Shown piece by piece: positions 49,208-60,280 of a DNA stretch of 64,000 nt (position 1 is the first letter of the stretch; every line of letters starts with the position of its first letter). The position numbers and the translations under genes were made by a program. Below the pieces are notes generated by a model. The model was given only the letters and a program-made list of their open reading frames with translations, searched no databases and was not told the DNA's origin. This DNA comes from Termitomyces sp. T153 (taxonomy: Eukaryota > Basidiomycota > Agaricomycetes > Agaricales > Lyophyllaceae), in the NCBI GenBank assembly GCA_018296165.2, contig JACKQL020000015.1, positions 248,001 to 312,000 of the forward strand. Reading direction: 5' to 3'.

Positions 49208-49585
49208 TGTCATGACCCACTCTCTGGACCCAAAACATCATTCCCAACCCACCCACTTCTCTAGAGTTCCCTCCAATGCCCCATTGAACTGCCCCAACCA
49301 TTGTACACCCTCAGTGCCTGCTCCAGCTAACTCCAACACTTTTCTGGCAAACCCCAATGGTTCCCTGGCCAACTCCAATGCCTTCTTTGCAGCCATCAAT
49401 GCTTCCCCTGGCTCTCCTGAGCCCCTGGAACCCTTCTCCACCATTTCTGACTCCATCATACATCACCAGCTCATCACCCTGGTTCACCTAACTTACTCTG
49501 GAGTACCATGATGATCTTGGAACAACCTGCATTCTCGACTGATACCATCAGAATATCACCACAGCCTGCCCCCTGATCTTGGCTT
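49208..49585 (+). mobile_element. Gypsy C 3' LTR, partial, CpG-decayed
   Basis: This segment starts TGTCATGACC directly after the polypurine tract. It can be aligned to the TGTCACGACC repeat at 23023 (for example CCTGGCCAACT, CATCACCAGCTCATCACCCTGGTT, then TACTCTGGAGTACCATGATGATCTTGG against a CpG-containing version in copy 1). Cs of CpG are replaced throughout. The LTR is cut off at about 49585, where an inverted copy begins. Confidence 0.7.
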
Positions 49586-50664
49586 GGGTGGATGGTGGGT
49601 GGGGTGTGATCTGGGCAGATCCGGGGAGGTCCGGAGGAGTCGGATTGCAAGGAAACGGGATGGGCTTGGTGGGGTCCAGGCAGAAGACCGTATGGGAGAT
49701 TTGCAGAAGCAAAGGAGTAGGCGGCTATGTGATCAATGGGAGTGGAGCCGGGGTTTGATAGGAGATCAATTGGAGTTGATGAAGTCCGGGACCAAGCGAA
49801 GAGCGAGGTTCAGACCTGGTGAAAGAGTGTCGGGGTTTGTAATTGTAATCGCGGAGTTCATGAGGTCGTTAGGGTTGATGAAGACTTGGGCACAACGGTC
49901 GGATAGAGTCACCGAGACAGCGTCAGACAAAATGATATGGAACAAGAGTAGATTCGAGTGGAGGTATGAAACAATAACGAGAATGATAATGAAATGGAGA
50001 CAAGACAAGACTGGGAGATGGAGATAAGACCAGGAGACTGAGATAAGACCGGGAGACTGAGATAAGACCGGGAGATGGAGAGTAAGGAAAATGAGACATG
50101 AAACACAAAACACAAAACACGAGAAGGAAACAATCAGACCATAGGTAACATTAGGCAATATCAAGACTAGAGTATGAAGAGCTACTCGACGTCTTATATA
50201 CTGACTACCAGAGAACTTCGGGGTATGTCGGCTGCAGCGGCAGGGCTTGGCGGAGCTTGACGGAGTGGGCAGGTGTTGGTTGCAATCGAGGGTTGGGCCA
50301 TGCTGATACGTTGATGGGATCATTTGGGAACGCGAGTCACTCCAAGGTTGTCGTGATACTCCGGAATGGGTCGGAGGAACCAGGGTGTTGAGTTGATGAT
50401 GGGTGGCAAAGATTGGGAACAACAGGGGTGGTTCTTGGGGTTCAGGAGATCCAGGATAAGTGTCAGTGGCTGCGGGGAAGGCGTCAAAGTTGGCCAGGGG
50501 GCTGTCGGAGTTAGCCGGGGAGGCGTCGGAGTTAGCCGGAGTTGTGTCGGAGTTAACCGAAATAGGCGCTGGGCATGGGCAGAAGTTTGGCAGAGCGTTG
50601 GGGGTTTTGGGGAATTGGGGGGTTGCTGGACGATGTGCAGAGTTCCAGGGGACGGGTCGTGACA
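49586..50664 (-). mobile_element. LTR-like repeat, copy 3 (minus), CpG retained
   Basis: On the minus strand the segment starts TGTCACGACC at 50664 and matches copy 1 (23023 onwards) through the TATA region (TATATAAG near 50196) and beyond. The 19-bp unit is present four times (against three in copy 1 and two in copy 2). Many CpGs are intact although the flanks have almost none, so this insertion is younger than its surroundings. It interrupts a Copia-like gag whose remainder starts right after 50664. Confidence 0.75.
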
Positions 50665-51126
50665 GCTATCTTCAGTAGTGAGGGGGCAAAGTGCACATAC
50701 ACATTGCGTTGCTCCCTGAATGCATGTGCAAAGATCAAGAAGTTCTTCATCTTTGCAAAGACAAATATTGAATATATTGGTGGGTGAATTGAACCTAGCA
50801 TCTGGCGCAGACTTTGAATGGATTTCCTTAAGTTTATTTCACATCACTGCAAGATCATCACAAATAGTGTCTACATGGACTTTGTTGCCTTCATCAAGCC
50901 ATTGATATATTTTGCCAGCTGATCTGTTGCTACAAAGGTCATAGGCATTAATGATAGAGGTGTTTGAGCCATCAGCCTTTGGGGAAGGGTATTTCTTTCT
51001 GCTGGTGACAATATGAGCTCCTCCTACAGCCATAAGACAGCCATACATGGCCCTTTCCCACTCAGCATATTTGACTGTTCCTAGCTTTGATAGTGGGGAC
51101 CAAGAAGCCATGGTGACATCATCCAT
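50665..51126 (-). pseudogene. Copia-like gag (UBN2 type), truncated
   Basis: The minus-strand frame opens with MASWSPLSKLGTVKYAEWER, then AMYGCLMAVGGAHIV, AGKIYQWLDEG, DDLAVM and NKLKEIHSKSAPDARFNSP. This is the gag N-terminal (DUF4219/UBN2-like) pattern of Copia elements: L-x-G-x-x-Y-x-x-W near the start and W-x-x-L-x-x-I-H later. One stop (after LAVM) lies inside it. Coding ends at the LTR boundary at 50664. Confidence 0.6.
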
Positions 51127-51534
51127 TGTAAAGGTGCTGATGCTGAGGCAGAAAACAGAGGTGTGTGGGAAGTGTTCATAATTGGGAGTTTTGAGAGGTT
51201 GTTACACTTCAAATACTTATAGAATGGAGCAGTATAAACAATTTCAATCTTCAATGTAAGTCTGTGGGCCAGGGCCCATAACCTGTTGCAGCAGGTTTCT
51301 CACAGGAGAACAGACTGAGACAGAAAACAGAAATGATAGTTTAGTAGAATTTGCATAGACTGATGTCCTTGTATTTGATAGACAAATAGACTATGAAGTA
51401 CAATAGATACACACCTGATGTCCTCATATTTAATGGACAAATAGACTATAAAGTATGAGGACATCTAGGAATGAAAAAATATCTACATGCAATCATGTGG
51501 TTCTAGTTGTCCACTCCTAGCACTGACTCTTAAC

Positions 51535-51845
51535 AGGGTTATGACCAAAGTCTATGGAGGACATATCACAGCTGAGTCATCAGATGACACAAACAAAAAC
51601 ATCCAGATTTACAGAGAAGGCAGAGCATTCAGACAACAACATCCCAGCATGGTTAAAGATGGTCAAGTTTTATCTAGTGCAACTTCAATGACACAGAGTA
51701 GAAGAGGTCTGTAGTAAAAGATATGGCCGAAATATGTTGCAGCTCTAGCATCCAACATAGCATCACCCATAGAACATCCATAGAATGGATGAGGCTGTTC
51801 CATTGCTGTTCCAAGCATAAGAGAGGACACAGGCTAGCAGTTGAC
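51535..51845 (-). pseudogene. FunK1 fragment, CpG-decayed
   Basis: This aligns base by base with 27530-27840 of the intact FunK1 gene (same orientation). Nearly every CpG of the intact copy is TG or CA here, for example GTCACGGCTGAGTC against ATCACAGCTGAGTC and CACGAACAAAGAC against CACAAACAAAAAC. It covers part of exon 2 and has no usable frame. Confidence 0.8.
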
Positions 51846-52050
51846 CCCACAATGTACCTTTTTCTACAACACAGTAACTTACCAGTCAGCTGCCTCTCCA
51901 TCTGCTGAGATACATAGAAGTATGAGATTATATTGTCTCTTCTATCTTCATAATGCAAAGAATGAGCCAAATATGCAATGTCAAATGCTCATAAGTCCAA
52001 CCATTTCCTTGACAATTAATTTATACACATATCCAACAGGGCACAATACA

Positions 52051-52600
52051 ATGTCTGTATTGGCAAGCATTCCCAAAGACATTTTTTTTTGCATCCTCAA
52101 ATAGCTTAGTCTACATGAAGTTTCCACATTATCCCAGGTCAATATGCAATTACATGAGCTTTCACACCAGCATATTGCCACCATGCTTAACCATGCCCTA
52201 GACCAATTTGGTTTTACTACAACTTCACTCCCTACTCTATTGCACAAAACAGGAAGTGTTACTTCTGGTCACATTGGGCTTGTTCTCTTGAACCCTTGGT
52301 CTTTTTACCCACATGATCTTGACATCTACATCCCTTGTTCACAGGCAACCTACATGCATACAGTACTTACATTACAATTCTTGCTTATGGAGGTCCAACA
52401 TTCCATGCACAAGAGTAATCATGCTTATGGCCAGTTCTCCAACACCAACAAGATATTGACTTTCCAGGATCCAAGAGAGGGACCAACCCCAGACATATGA
52501 CTCTGCATCCAGAAGGGCCTTGCAACCAGCAAGACATTGTACCTGGTCAGGGAAAGACAACAGAGTGATATCACCAGCAAGTTCTTATAAAACACCAGAC
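52051..52600 (+). pseudogene. Decayed F-box-like host gene
   Basis: The plus strand reads SVLASIPKDIFFCILK, a stop, LSLHEVSTLSQVNMQLHELS, then LHKTGSVTSGHIGLVLLNP and HPHDLDIYIP-like residues (YPHDLDIYI). The first block is an F-box-like motif. The later block (TGS-x-x-SG, then P-x-DLD-x-Y) is typical of a large agaricomycete family. Stops in place of Arg or Gln codons show decay. Sequence to about 52945 may be the 3' exon of the same gene. Confidence 0.5.
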
Positions 52601-52945
52601 TTGATTTTGGTCTTGTACAATATAAGCTGGAGCAGATAAAAAAAATGAAAACACACCAGTGTATAACATTTGCATATGCAGTAGTAGAAAGCAGGTAAAC
52701 AGCCTTGCAAACTATGAGAGGCAAAAATAGGATTGAGATCAAATTTGGACCCCCAAACAAGGGTAACATGGACCAACACATCATATCAAATGTGATCCCT
52801 TGCACAAAGCTCTGCAGGATAGGCTGCCTGCATGCACCTTTGAACAGCATTCACAAGGTGTGGGCAGTCAAACTTGGTGGCCATATGCAAAATAGATCTT
52901 ATTTGGGCCATTGTCAATTTATCATTGCTGAGAAAAGGGCTAAGT

Positions 52946-53505
52946 GAAGTCAGACCTGCAATGTAGTAAGGGTAGAAAATGTGTCATCATACCTGAAACC
53001 ATAAAGTATATTGACAAGATAGACAAGGTCACTGGCAGTTTCTGAATGAAAATGGACAACTAGGGAAGAAGGGCAACATATAGGACAATTTGTGCATATA
53101 TCATGGAAAACATGGGAATGCAGAGAGAGAACACCAGAATGAACTACCCAATGTAGGTTACCAGCTGAGAGGGTTCAATCACTATCCACAAAAGAAATGG
53201 GAGAATCACTGGGAAAAATCAGAACCAGGACACTATGACAATTATTGATGTGTGAGGCAGTATCCATGGGCACCAAAACAAGGATGGGGAAAGTAATTGA
53301 AATTGATAGTAGTTTGATTATAGAAGAGTTTTTAGAGGAACCGAGACCTCTATAGGGGAGGATCAATAATATGAAATACCAATGCAGGCCCATATTTGTA
53401 TTCACAATGAATCTTAAGGAAAAAGGGCTAGAAAGGACCAGTTATCATATAGAGAATGTATGGAGGGCATGGGAAGCACATGTGATGGGAAAAAAAAGAG
53501 AGCTA
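52946..53505. other. Repeat-derived sequence, no feature resolved
   Basis: This is CpG-poor sequence between the F-box-like fragment and the pogo-like element. A minus-strand frame at 53175-53405 is hydrophobic and unrecognised. Confidence 0.4.
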
Positions 53506-56073
53506 CAGTCAAAGCTCTCATAACCCATAGCAGTTGGTGGAAGCCAAAATGTATGGGTTATTGAGGATTGTGGTTATGAGAGAAGTTGTTATAGGGTCAC
53601 TTACAAGACTTGATTTATGCTAGAATCATGTCATTATACTTGTATCTATGCTAATACATCAACTATGAGCTCTTGGGAGCAAAATAATCAGTAATAACAG
53701 TTGGTTTAAGGGTATGGAATGCATCAAGGCATGTCTGGTGGTTAAATTTGTTGAGCATGACCTCAAACTCACATGCAAATTCTCCATCAATGTCTGCAAC
53801 ATAGTCTTGAAGTGTTGAAACAGCTTGAAGTGAATCATGCCAAGCAGGCTTCTTGTAAACTTAATTGACAGATCATTATCACCACCATTCTGATCTGTGT
53901 TCTCTTCTCCTGTCATTCCAAAACTGCTCAAAAGATTTCCTCCTCTCCTTCACCATTGTGCATAAGATTTTCATCTGCTGGATTAAGCAACTCCATGAGA
54001 GACATCCAATTCTGTGGCTGAAGAACACCAATCTTCACCAGATGAGATAATGACTCTGTGATTTTTTGTTCATCCCTGTTGAGAACTGCTTCAACAGGAT
54101 CTTTGTTGAGAAATGATGAAATTGGGACAGTGGGAATCACATCTGAGCCTGATGTGGGATTGAGAAGAGAATCTGGAAGAATTCTGGATTTATGCTAACA
54201 ATTCTGGATTGTGGTTGTGTTGACTTCCTTCCAGGCAATGTCAGCAATCCACATGGCTTTGAGAATGCTGATGTCATAGATATCTGCAGGAGTGATGCCA
54301 CTATCATAGTGATCAATTGCACAATTCACAAAATGGACACAATAATGGGCCTTGAACTTCCAAATGATACCAGCATCTGCTGGCTGAACATGAGCCATGA
54401 GATTGGGACTGAAATTCTCAACAATAATGTTGGTAAGATCATCTGGTTGAATATGGGCACTGAAATTGTCCTGAAGCAGTAAGATTTTGCAGCCTTTACA
54501 TTGTAACTCTGCACCCCAATCATGGAGACATTCCTGGTAAAGAATTGTTGTCATCCAAGCCTTAGCATTGTTACAATAATAAAATCCAAGCTGAGTGCCT
54601 GTTTTTTGTTGAAATGGGTGAGGCTGTTTAGATTTACTAATGACTGATGGTGGGAGCTTCTCAGTACCAGAAGTGTTCATTGTAAATGTGTAGGTCAACT
54701 GTTTCTTGCTCCCCTTGACTCCAGAGGCTTGTTTGTCCATCAAACCTCAGTCAGGTGCCATTCTATAAGTCTTGTAAGTGCTTGATCATTGGAAGATAAA
54801 GTTACTTACACCCAAAATGGACCAATTTCATCCATATTGAAGATATCCTTTGATTGAAAATCATGCTTTTTGATCACATCATGAACACATTGATGTTTGT
54901 GTTCAATATCTTCTGGCTGTGCAGATCTGGCCTCTCCATGGTGCTTGTAAGACCTTAAGCCACATTGCTTCTTCAATCTTGCCAACTATCCATCAGTGAG
55001 TTTCTCTTCCATTGGTATGTTCTTCAAGTCTGCAAAACAATTCTGCTTGGAGAGTCTCTCCATCTAGCTGGACTCCATCTGACATTGCCTTCAAAATCCA
55101 CAGTTCTAGCATCTCATTGATTCCTGGATGTTCAAACTACTTTTGCCACTTGATATTTCCTGTCCTCCCTAGTCCTTGCTCCTCTTCATACATCTGACAT
55201 ATCTTTTCCTCATTCTTTAACCAAGCTGAAATCAAGGGCTGTTTTAAACAGAGGTTTGGATAGGTTTTGTTCCAGTGCTCAGCAGTCTTTCCTTGCTTGA
55301 ATTTCTTCCCTTATGCATGATGCCAATCAAGGATTTTGACCTTCTGTTTCAATGTTGCATTTTCTTCTTTGTGAAGACAGGCTCTACCTTCTTCTTCTCT
55401 GACTGTGGAATGACCTTGTGATTCTCAGGCCCTAAGAATGTCATGCATCAATTAAACTTTTGTAATGTAAATCAACTGTTTTGGAACACACACTTTCTCT
55501 TGTTTCCTGGCCCAATAACTTTCTGTGTCTCATCCACTAACTCTTCAAGCTTGTTAACAATAGTCTTCTGATGGGAATCCACTTGTCTGAGCCCTTGTTC
55601 ATAGTCTGAGGCCTCATCAAGAAGCTCAACTACCCTTTCTCTGTCAATCAAATTCCCTTCCTTGTCTAACCACTCCTCATCAAAAGCAGAAATATCTTCT
55701 TTCTGTGAAATTTGGTGCTGAGGTTAGATTTGAGCTTTTCAAGAGGTTTTGGAGGCATAGTCAACTGTTTGTGTTACTTTTGGGTCATTTATTGAATTAT
55801 CCAAAGATTCTCCTTGGTTTCAGAAATGGAAGATTATGTATAAATTGAATATTTATTGAATATCTGAATGTAAGGAATAAATATACCATAAATAGGCCCA
55901 TTTTTCTCCCATTTTAGCCAAATTATGGGTTATGAAGCCCTGAAAAATCTATGGAATATGGGGTATGGAGGGTGACCCATAATTCCCTGCAAACATACTT
56001 GGTGGGGCCAAAAATCTATGGGTTATTGAGGTTTATGGGGTATGAGAACTATGGGTTATGAGAGCTTTGACTG
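53506..56073 (-). mobile_element. Pogo-like DNA transposon with intact ends (2568 bp)
   Basis: Perfect terminal inverted repeats begin CAGTCAAAGCTCTCATAACC at 53506 and end with their complement at 56073; both are flanked by TA, the usual target-site duplication of the Tc1/mariner-pogo superfamily. The minus strand carries the transposase. The first catalytic Asp is in FNMDEIGPFW (about 54830). MDKQASGVKGSKKQLTYTF follows after a gap. The second Asp is in LLLQDNFSAH and the third in HVQPADAGIIWKFKAHY, 30 residues apart (DD30D, DDE_1 type). The upstream HTH/CENP-B part (54900-55750) is broken by stops. It is now inactive, but its ends would still be recognisable to a related transposase. Confidence 0.85.
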
Positions 56074-56459
56074 TAGTTGATATTTTCCCTGGACAGACAG
56101 AAACCCTCATCTAAAGTAGCAGGAATTAATTAAACTTGAACTCAGGAAGTTCTGGTATTCCCAAAACTTTGAAAAGCATTTTTTAATTCCTGGTACTTTC
56201 AAACATGTGTTGAAATATTTCCCCCATATTCAGAATCTGACTAAAACCTTGAATCCCTCAACAACTAATCAAATTATAAATTCTTTGCATTTTAAGCATC
56301 ACCAATTTGTTGTTGTATCACAAAGTTGTGTGAAAACTATGGCCAATATATCTCTGGAGTAGAAGAAGGACCAGGCCTCTTTTCAGAAAAAGTAAGAAAG
56401 ATCTGGAAGTCTCTTTACTTGTGAGATGGCCATGCATAACCCTTTTTGACCAAATCAGT

Positions 56460-56640
56460 GACTAAGACTTGTTTTTGGAGACTATTAGTCATTATATCAT
56501 GGACTACAAGTACCATGAGGATGTCCAATAGTATCACCAGTTCCATATCACTAATCCACATTTCTTTGGAGACAAAGATCCTCTGCTGCTGTCTTTTGAG
56601 TGAAATAGACCAGGAAAATGACTTTAAGAGATTGAGTCAA
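56460..56640 (+). pseudogene. FunK1 exon-2 fragment, CpG-decayed
   Basis: The plus strand reads HYIMDYKYHEDVQ, a stop, YHQFHITNP, then GDKDPLLLSF. This matches the exon 2 start of the intact FunK1 gene (FIVDYESQEDVQYHRQFHVTDP, coding DNA at about 28029-27890). CpG to TpG/CpA changes account for many differences, such as ATCGTGGACTACGAG against ATCATGGACTACAAG. It sits just outside the right end of the pogo-like element. Confidence 0.75.
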
Positions 56641-57603
56641 CATGCTATTATTGATGCAAAGGACATATAGTAGTTAGAAGTGATTTCAGATAGAAATCAT
56701 CTTTATTTGGAAGAGGAAGAGAGGGACATTGAATGATTTACTTGGCAAGTAATGGGCTATGTGGTTCGTTGTGAACTACCCTGGGCAGTTATTTAAATTG
56801 TCAAGCTGGCCACACATGACAGTGGGGCTATAGCTACCATTGTTCCAGCTCATGTCACATCACATTTGCAGTGGCTGTACTCACCCATCAGTCACATGTG
56901 TATACAAACCCCCAGTCATTGACCTCCCAGCAAAGATCTGGAGGACCAAAACTTGTTGATCTCTTACAATCTCACTACAAAGTAGCAGATAGCCTGACAT
57001 ACTTCAAAAGGCCTGATTGATATTACTTGCTGAGGTGTTCGACATTTTGGTTCTTTCACAGATAAAGAGGATGGACAATGTTGAGCACAGGTCAGACAGT
57101 TTCAAGCATTTCAATGAGCTTGGCACAATGTTCATGGACATTGACAGTAATGCAAAATGTAAGTTATTTTTATGATTTTATTTAATCTTTGAGACAGTCT
57201 TGCACAAATAAATGGGCTCAATAGTATATAAACTGATTTTTGAAGCAACTATTAACTCATAAGCTTAAGAGATCTGCTCCCTGGGGTATCTCCAAGCTGT
57301 GGTATGTAGATTGCCTGCCCATTTCCCTCAAAAACCTCTCCCCTTTATACTTTTCCTCCCTCACACAGACCAGGGCCTTTTCACATGTTTTTGTCATCGT
57401 CTGGGAGTGTAGTTGGCTGGTGGGGTGGTCTGGGCATTGGGGTCCTGTGTGGGCAGGGCTTGGCAACTGTAGTTTGTCCTTTTCCCCTTTTTCTACCTCT
57501 CCAGCTTGTCCCTCCCTTTTTAGTATGTAGTCTCCATGGTAACAAGGCCTGTAGATATGGCAAGCCAGTAAGGTGGTTGTATGGGAGCCCCTTACTGGAA
57601 CAG
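56641..57603. other. Repeat-derived sequence, fragments only
   Basis: Coding-like remnants are visible on the plus strand near 57030-57160 (IKRMDNVEHRSDSFKHFNELG), ending at a GTAAGTT donor. Their family is not recognised. Frames at 57240-57640 on both strands look like chance. Confidence 0.35.
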
Positions 57604-57806
57604 CACTGCTGGCACTCAATTGTGGTTCCTTGGGAAAAAATCAAAAGGAAACCTGTTATGCCATTTCCTATGTGGCAATTTCTGATAGAAAAAGTGTTTG
57701 AAGAAAAGAAATTTGCCTTTTTCTATAGTAAAAAGCTAGCCAAGAAACGGATGACAGGTTTCTTTGACTCTTTTTTTATTAGAAACATTTCCTGGCCCTA
57801 GCAGTG
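57604..57806 (-). mobile_element. MITE-like element, copy 2 (203 bp)
   Basis: This is the inverted match of 40893-41095 with the same length. Here the ends are clean inverted repeats, AACAGCACTGCTGG on the left and the complement of AACAGCACTGCTAG on the right. There is no coding potential. Confidence 0.65.
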
Positions 57807-58400
57807 CTGTTGCTAACATGTCCTGGCACCTATCTTGGTGTTGGCTATGGGCTTTCCGACTATGCCAAAGTTCCTTGTTCTTTTTTGACCTGTCCTCCTG
57901 CTCTTCTTTGCTTTCCTCCTGGCTTTCCATCCTGTTGCTGTTTGTTGGATGGTTGGTAGGAGGGGCAATTGTTTCTGGACTTGGAAAAATAGAGCTTTCC
58001 AGCCTCCACAATAGGGTTAGGATTGTTTATCCAAGATTGGCTTCTTGGCATAGCCACTTCCCTTGTGCCCTACCATTAATTCTTTGGCAGCTTATTTTTC
58101 CTGGCATTGTAGACTGGCTTTTGGGCTAGTCTTTTGTTGCTTTTGTACAGGAGTGTATATTTTATAAGGTACATCCACATCTACAGTTTTTGACATTGTT
58201 ATCAGCTTACAGTTTTCAGCCTTTTTGTACAATACATTATGTTTTATTATAATATACTGCTTTTTCAGACTTTATATGTTTCCCTCTGGTTTTGTTGTTC
58301 AAGACTGCCATATCAACAGTACACACTGATTCTGTTTCAGGCCCAAAGCAGTGTTATTCCATGAATTCTATACAACTATAAATAATTGAAAGGGATCTCC
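57807..58400. other. Unassigned CpG-poor sequence
   Basis: No supported gene. The stretch is T-rich with short hydrophobic frames. No copy elsewhere in the window was noticed. Confidence 0.4.
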
Positions 58401-58876
58401 ATGTACTTACTGTAGCACATACATTGGACATTGACTTTGACCATATCCCCTCACAATGATCCTCATGGAAATCAACAGCTCTGGGTTGTTCACAACTTTC
58501 CACCTCCTGCATTGCCCCTGAGGATGATTTGGATGATGACAACAATTCACTAGACTATAGACATTGTGGTGAATATGATGACCAGCCTGATAGTCATGAT
58601 GAGCATTACACATCTCAGAGTACGAGTTTCAGGGAAATGGACCAATATGACAATGAGCAACAGGACTAGCCTGATGATGAGCCAGAGATGCCTCTGCCTT
58701 CCCTGCTTGATAAGGGTAAAGGGCATGTGATGTTGTCAAATGTTCCTGAAGAGCATGAGGCTGAGATTGAAGATGAGATAGTGCATAGTTTGGGAATGTT
58801 CAAGGATGAGCATATTTTGATGAATCACCTCAAAGCACAAAGAAGGTCAAGATGGCAGAGGATCCACCAAAGCTGA
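58400..58876 (+). pseudogene. Decayed acidic-protein fragment
   Basis: The plus strand reads an acidic region (DDLDDDNNSLDYRHCGEYDD), then after a stop DDEPEMPLPSLLDKGKGHV, EEHEAEIEDEIVHSLGMF and LKAQRRSRWQRIH. The coding character is clear, but the family is not recognised. One internal stop and the lack of CpG suggest a dead host or transposon gene. Sequence from 58877 to 59893 has further coding-like pieces (59298-59600) that I cannot assign. Confidence 0.35.
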
Positions 58877-59893
58877 CCTGTCAAAGGAATGTCAGTTGAC
58901 AAGTCAGTGTTTTCTTATTACTTCATCGAGTCTTCTTAGAATCCTGCCAGTCTATCATGAGGGAGTCTGGAAGAGTGCAAGTGAATCCTACAAGCCTTTG
59001 GACTGGTGGTGAGGTGAGAAGTTGGGCATGTTCTTATCCCTCCTATTGGGAGATTGCTCAATGACCAAAGGAAACACCTGAACCTCTTGAAAAGAGAGAA
59101 TGCTCAAGTCATGCTAGGAGTAAGATGGCCAAGGATATCCATTACAGAATCTACCAGTTAATAACCCCAAGGAAGACTGAGGAAAGAACATGGGGGATTT
59201 TTGTGTTCTCCTGAGGGAACAGGTAGAGCAATGTAAGTTATACAGAGTTCTGACAGTTCTGTAGTATGATAACCTTTTTTCCTCAGGCATTGTCTACATG
59301 ACACAAGATGTCACAAAGTGCATGATTCACAATGATTGGTCTCTTATGAAGCATTTGGTGATGCCAATTTCATCACTGAAGAAAAAGCTACCCAAACAGA
59401 CAAAGGACAATACTTATGAGTGTCATTTTTCCTTTGCAGTTGTCTTACCTCAGACACTTAATTCTGTGCCCACAGATCTATTATTGAGGGAACTGTCAAC
59501 CTCATTATCCACAGTTCCAGCCACATCCTTGCAACACAAGCTATGTTCATGGTTTCCCAAGGTAATGTCCCACCCTCTACTCTTCCATCTATATTACTGA
59601 CCACTGCAATTCAAAGAAAACTCTTACTATGCACCAAGCTCTTCTTTACCTGAAGGTGAAAGGTGGTTGAGGATATCTCACCTAGCTTTGCTCCTTTGAG
59701 GAGGTACTGCATCATGACTCATATTGCTCATCCAGTACTGGGGCTGCACAGGGTATTTTGAGCAATGTCTGAATTGCATGCATCTAAATGAGCTGCTTCA
59801 ATGCAATGGATGTCTGACAACTCATTGTATCATTATTCTTAGATAGCCTGGCAGGGGATATTAGCTGAGCTTTGTATATCACACTTTTTTACC

Positions 59894-60280
59894 ATGTCTT
59901 ATCTTCTTCCTCATCTTTCCTCTGGCTGGTGCATTGACAAGGCAATCAAGTCAGAAGAGGATCATATAGCTGTCATTTGTTTTGGACATGACTGGAACAC
60001 ATAGTGCATGACAATGGACAAGACTCTGTATGGTGTTGCTGAAAAGATCCAGAACTTCACTGTTATATACCTTGTCAATATCACCAAGGTCCCAGATTTC
60101 AACAAGGCAAGTAATTCTGCATTTAGTGTGCTAGCTGATGAGACATCATTGGAACTGTCTATTGAGGTGCATCAAAAGGTTGTGGTCTAGTGGTTTCACC
60201 AAAAGGTGTGGTTTTACCATATCTGCACCTGCTATTCTTTCAACTTTTTCTCTGCAGATTACTCAACCTGATACTAATAC
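59894..60280 (+). pseudogene. DIM1: DIM1/TXNL4A (U5 snRNP 15 kDa) pseudogene
   Basis: The plus strand begins MSYLLPHLSSGWCIDKAI, then AVICFGHDWNT, a stop, CMTMDKTLYGVAEKIQNF and TVIYLVNITKVPDFNK. This is the N-terminal half of the thioredoxin-like spliceosomal protein Dim1, one of the most conserved eukaryotic proteins. After FNK about 50 codons of the family are missing. The reading then resumes with GLVVSPK, followed by an unspliced GTGTGG...CTGCAG intron (about 60208-60257) and the C-terminal DYST with two stop codons where Arg would stand. Retained intron sequence shows that it came from genomic DNA and not from mRNA. The functional copy must lie elsewhere. Confidence 0.8.

Noticed and set aside
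57240..57644. Overlapping frames on both strands at 57.2-57.6 kb
   Set aside because: No motif, no CpG, and neighbouring sequence is repeat-derived. They are open because of low stop-codon density.
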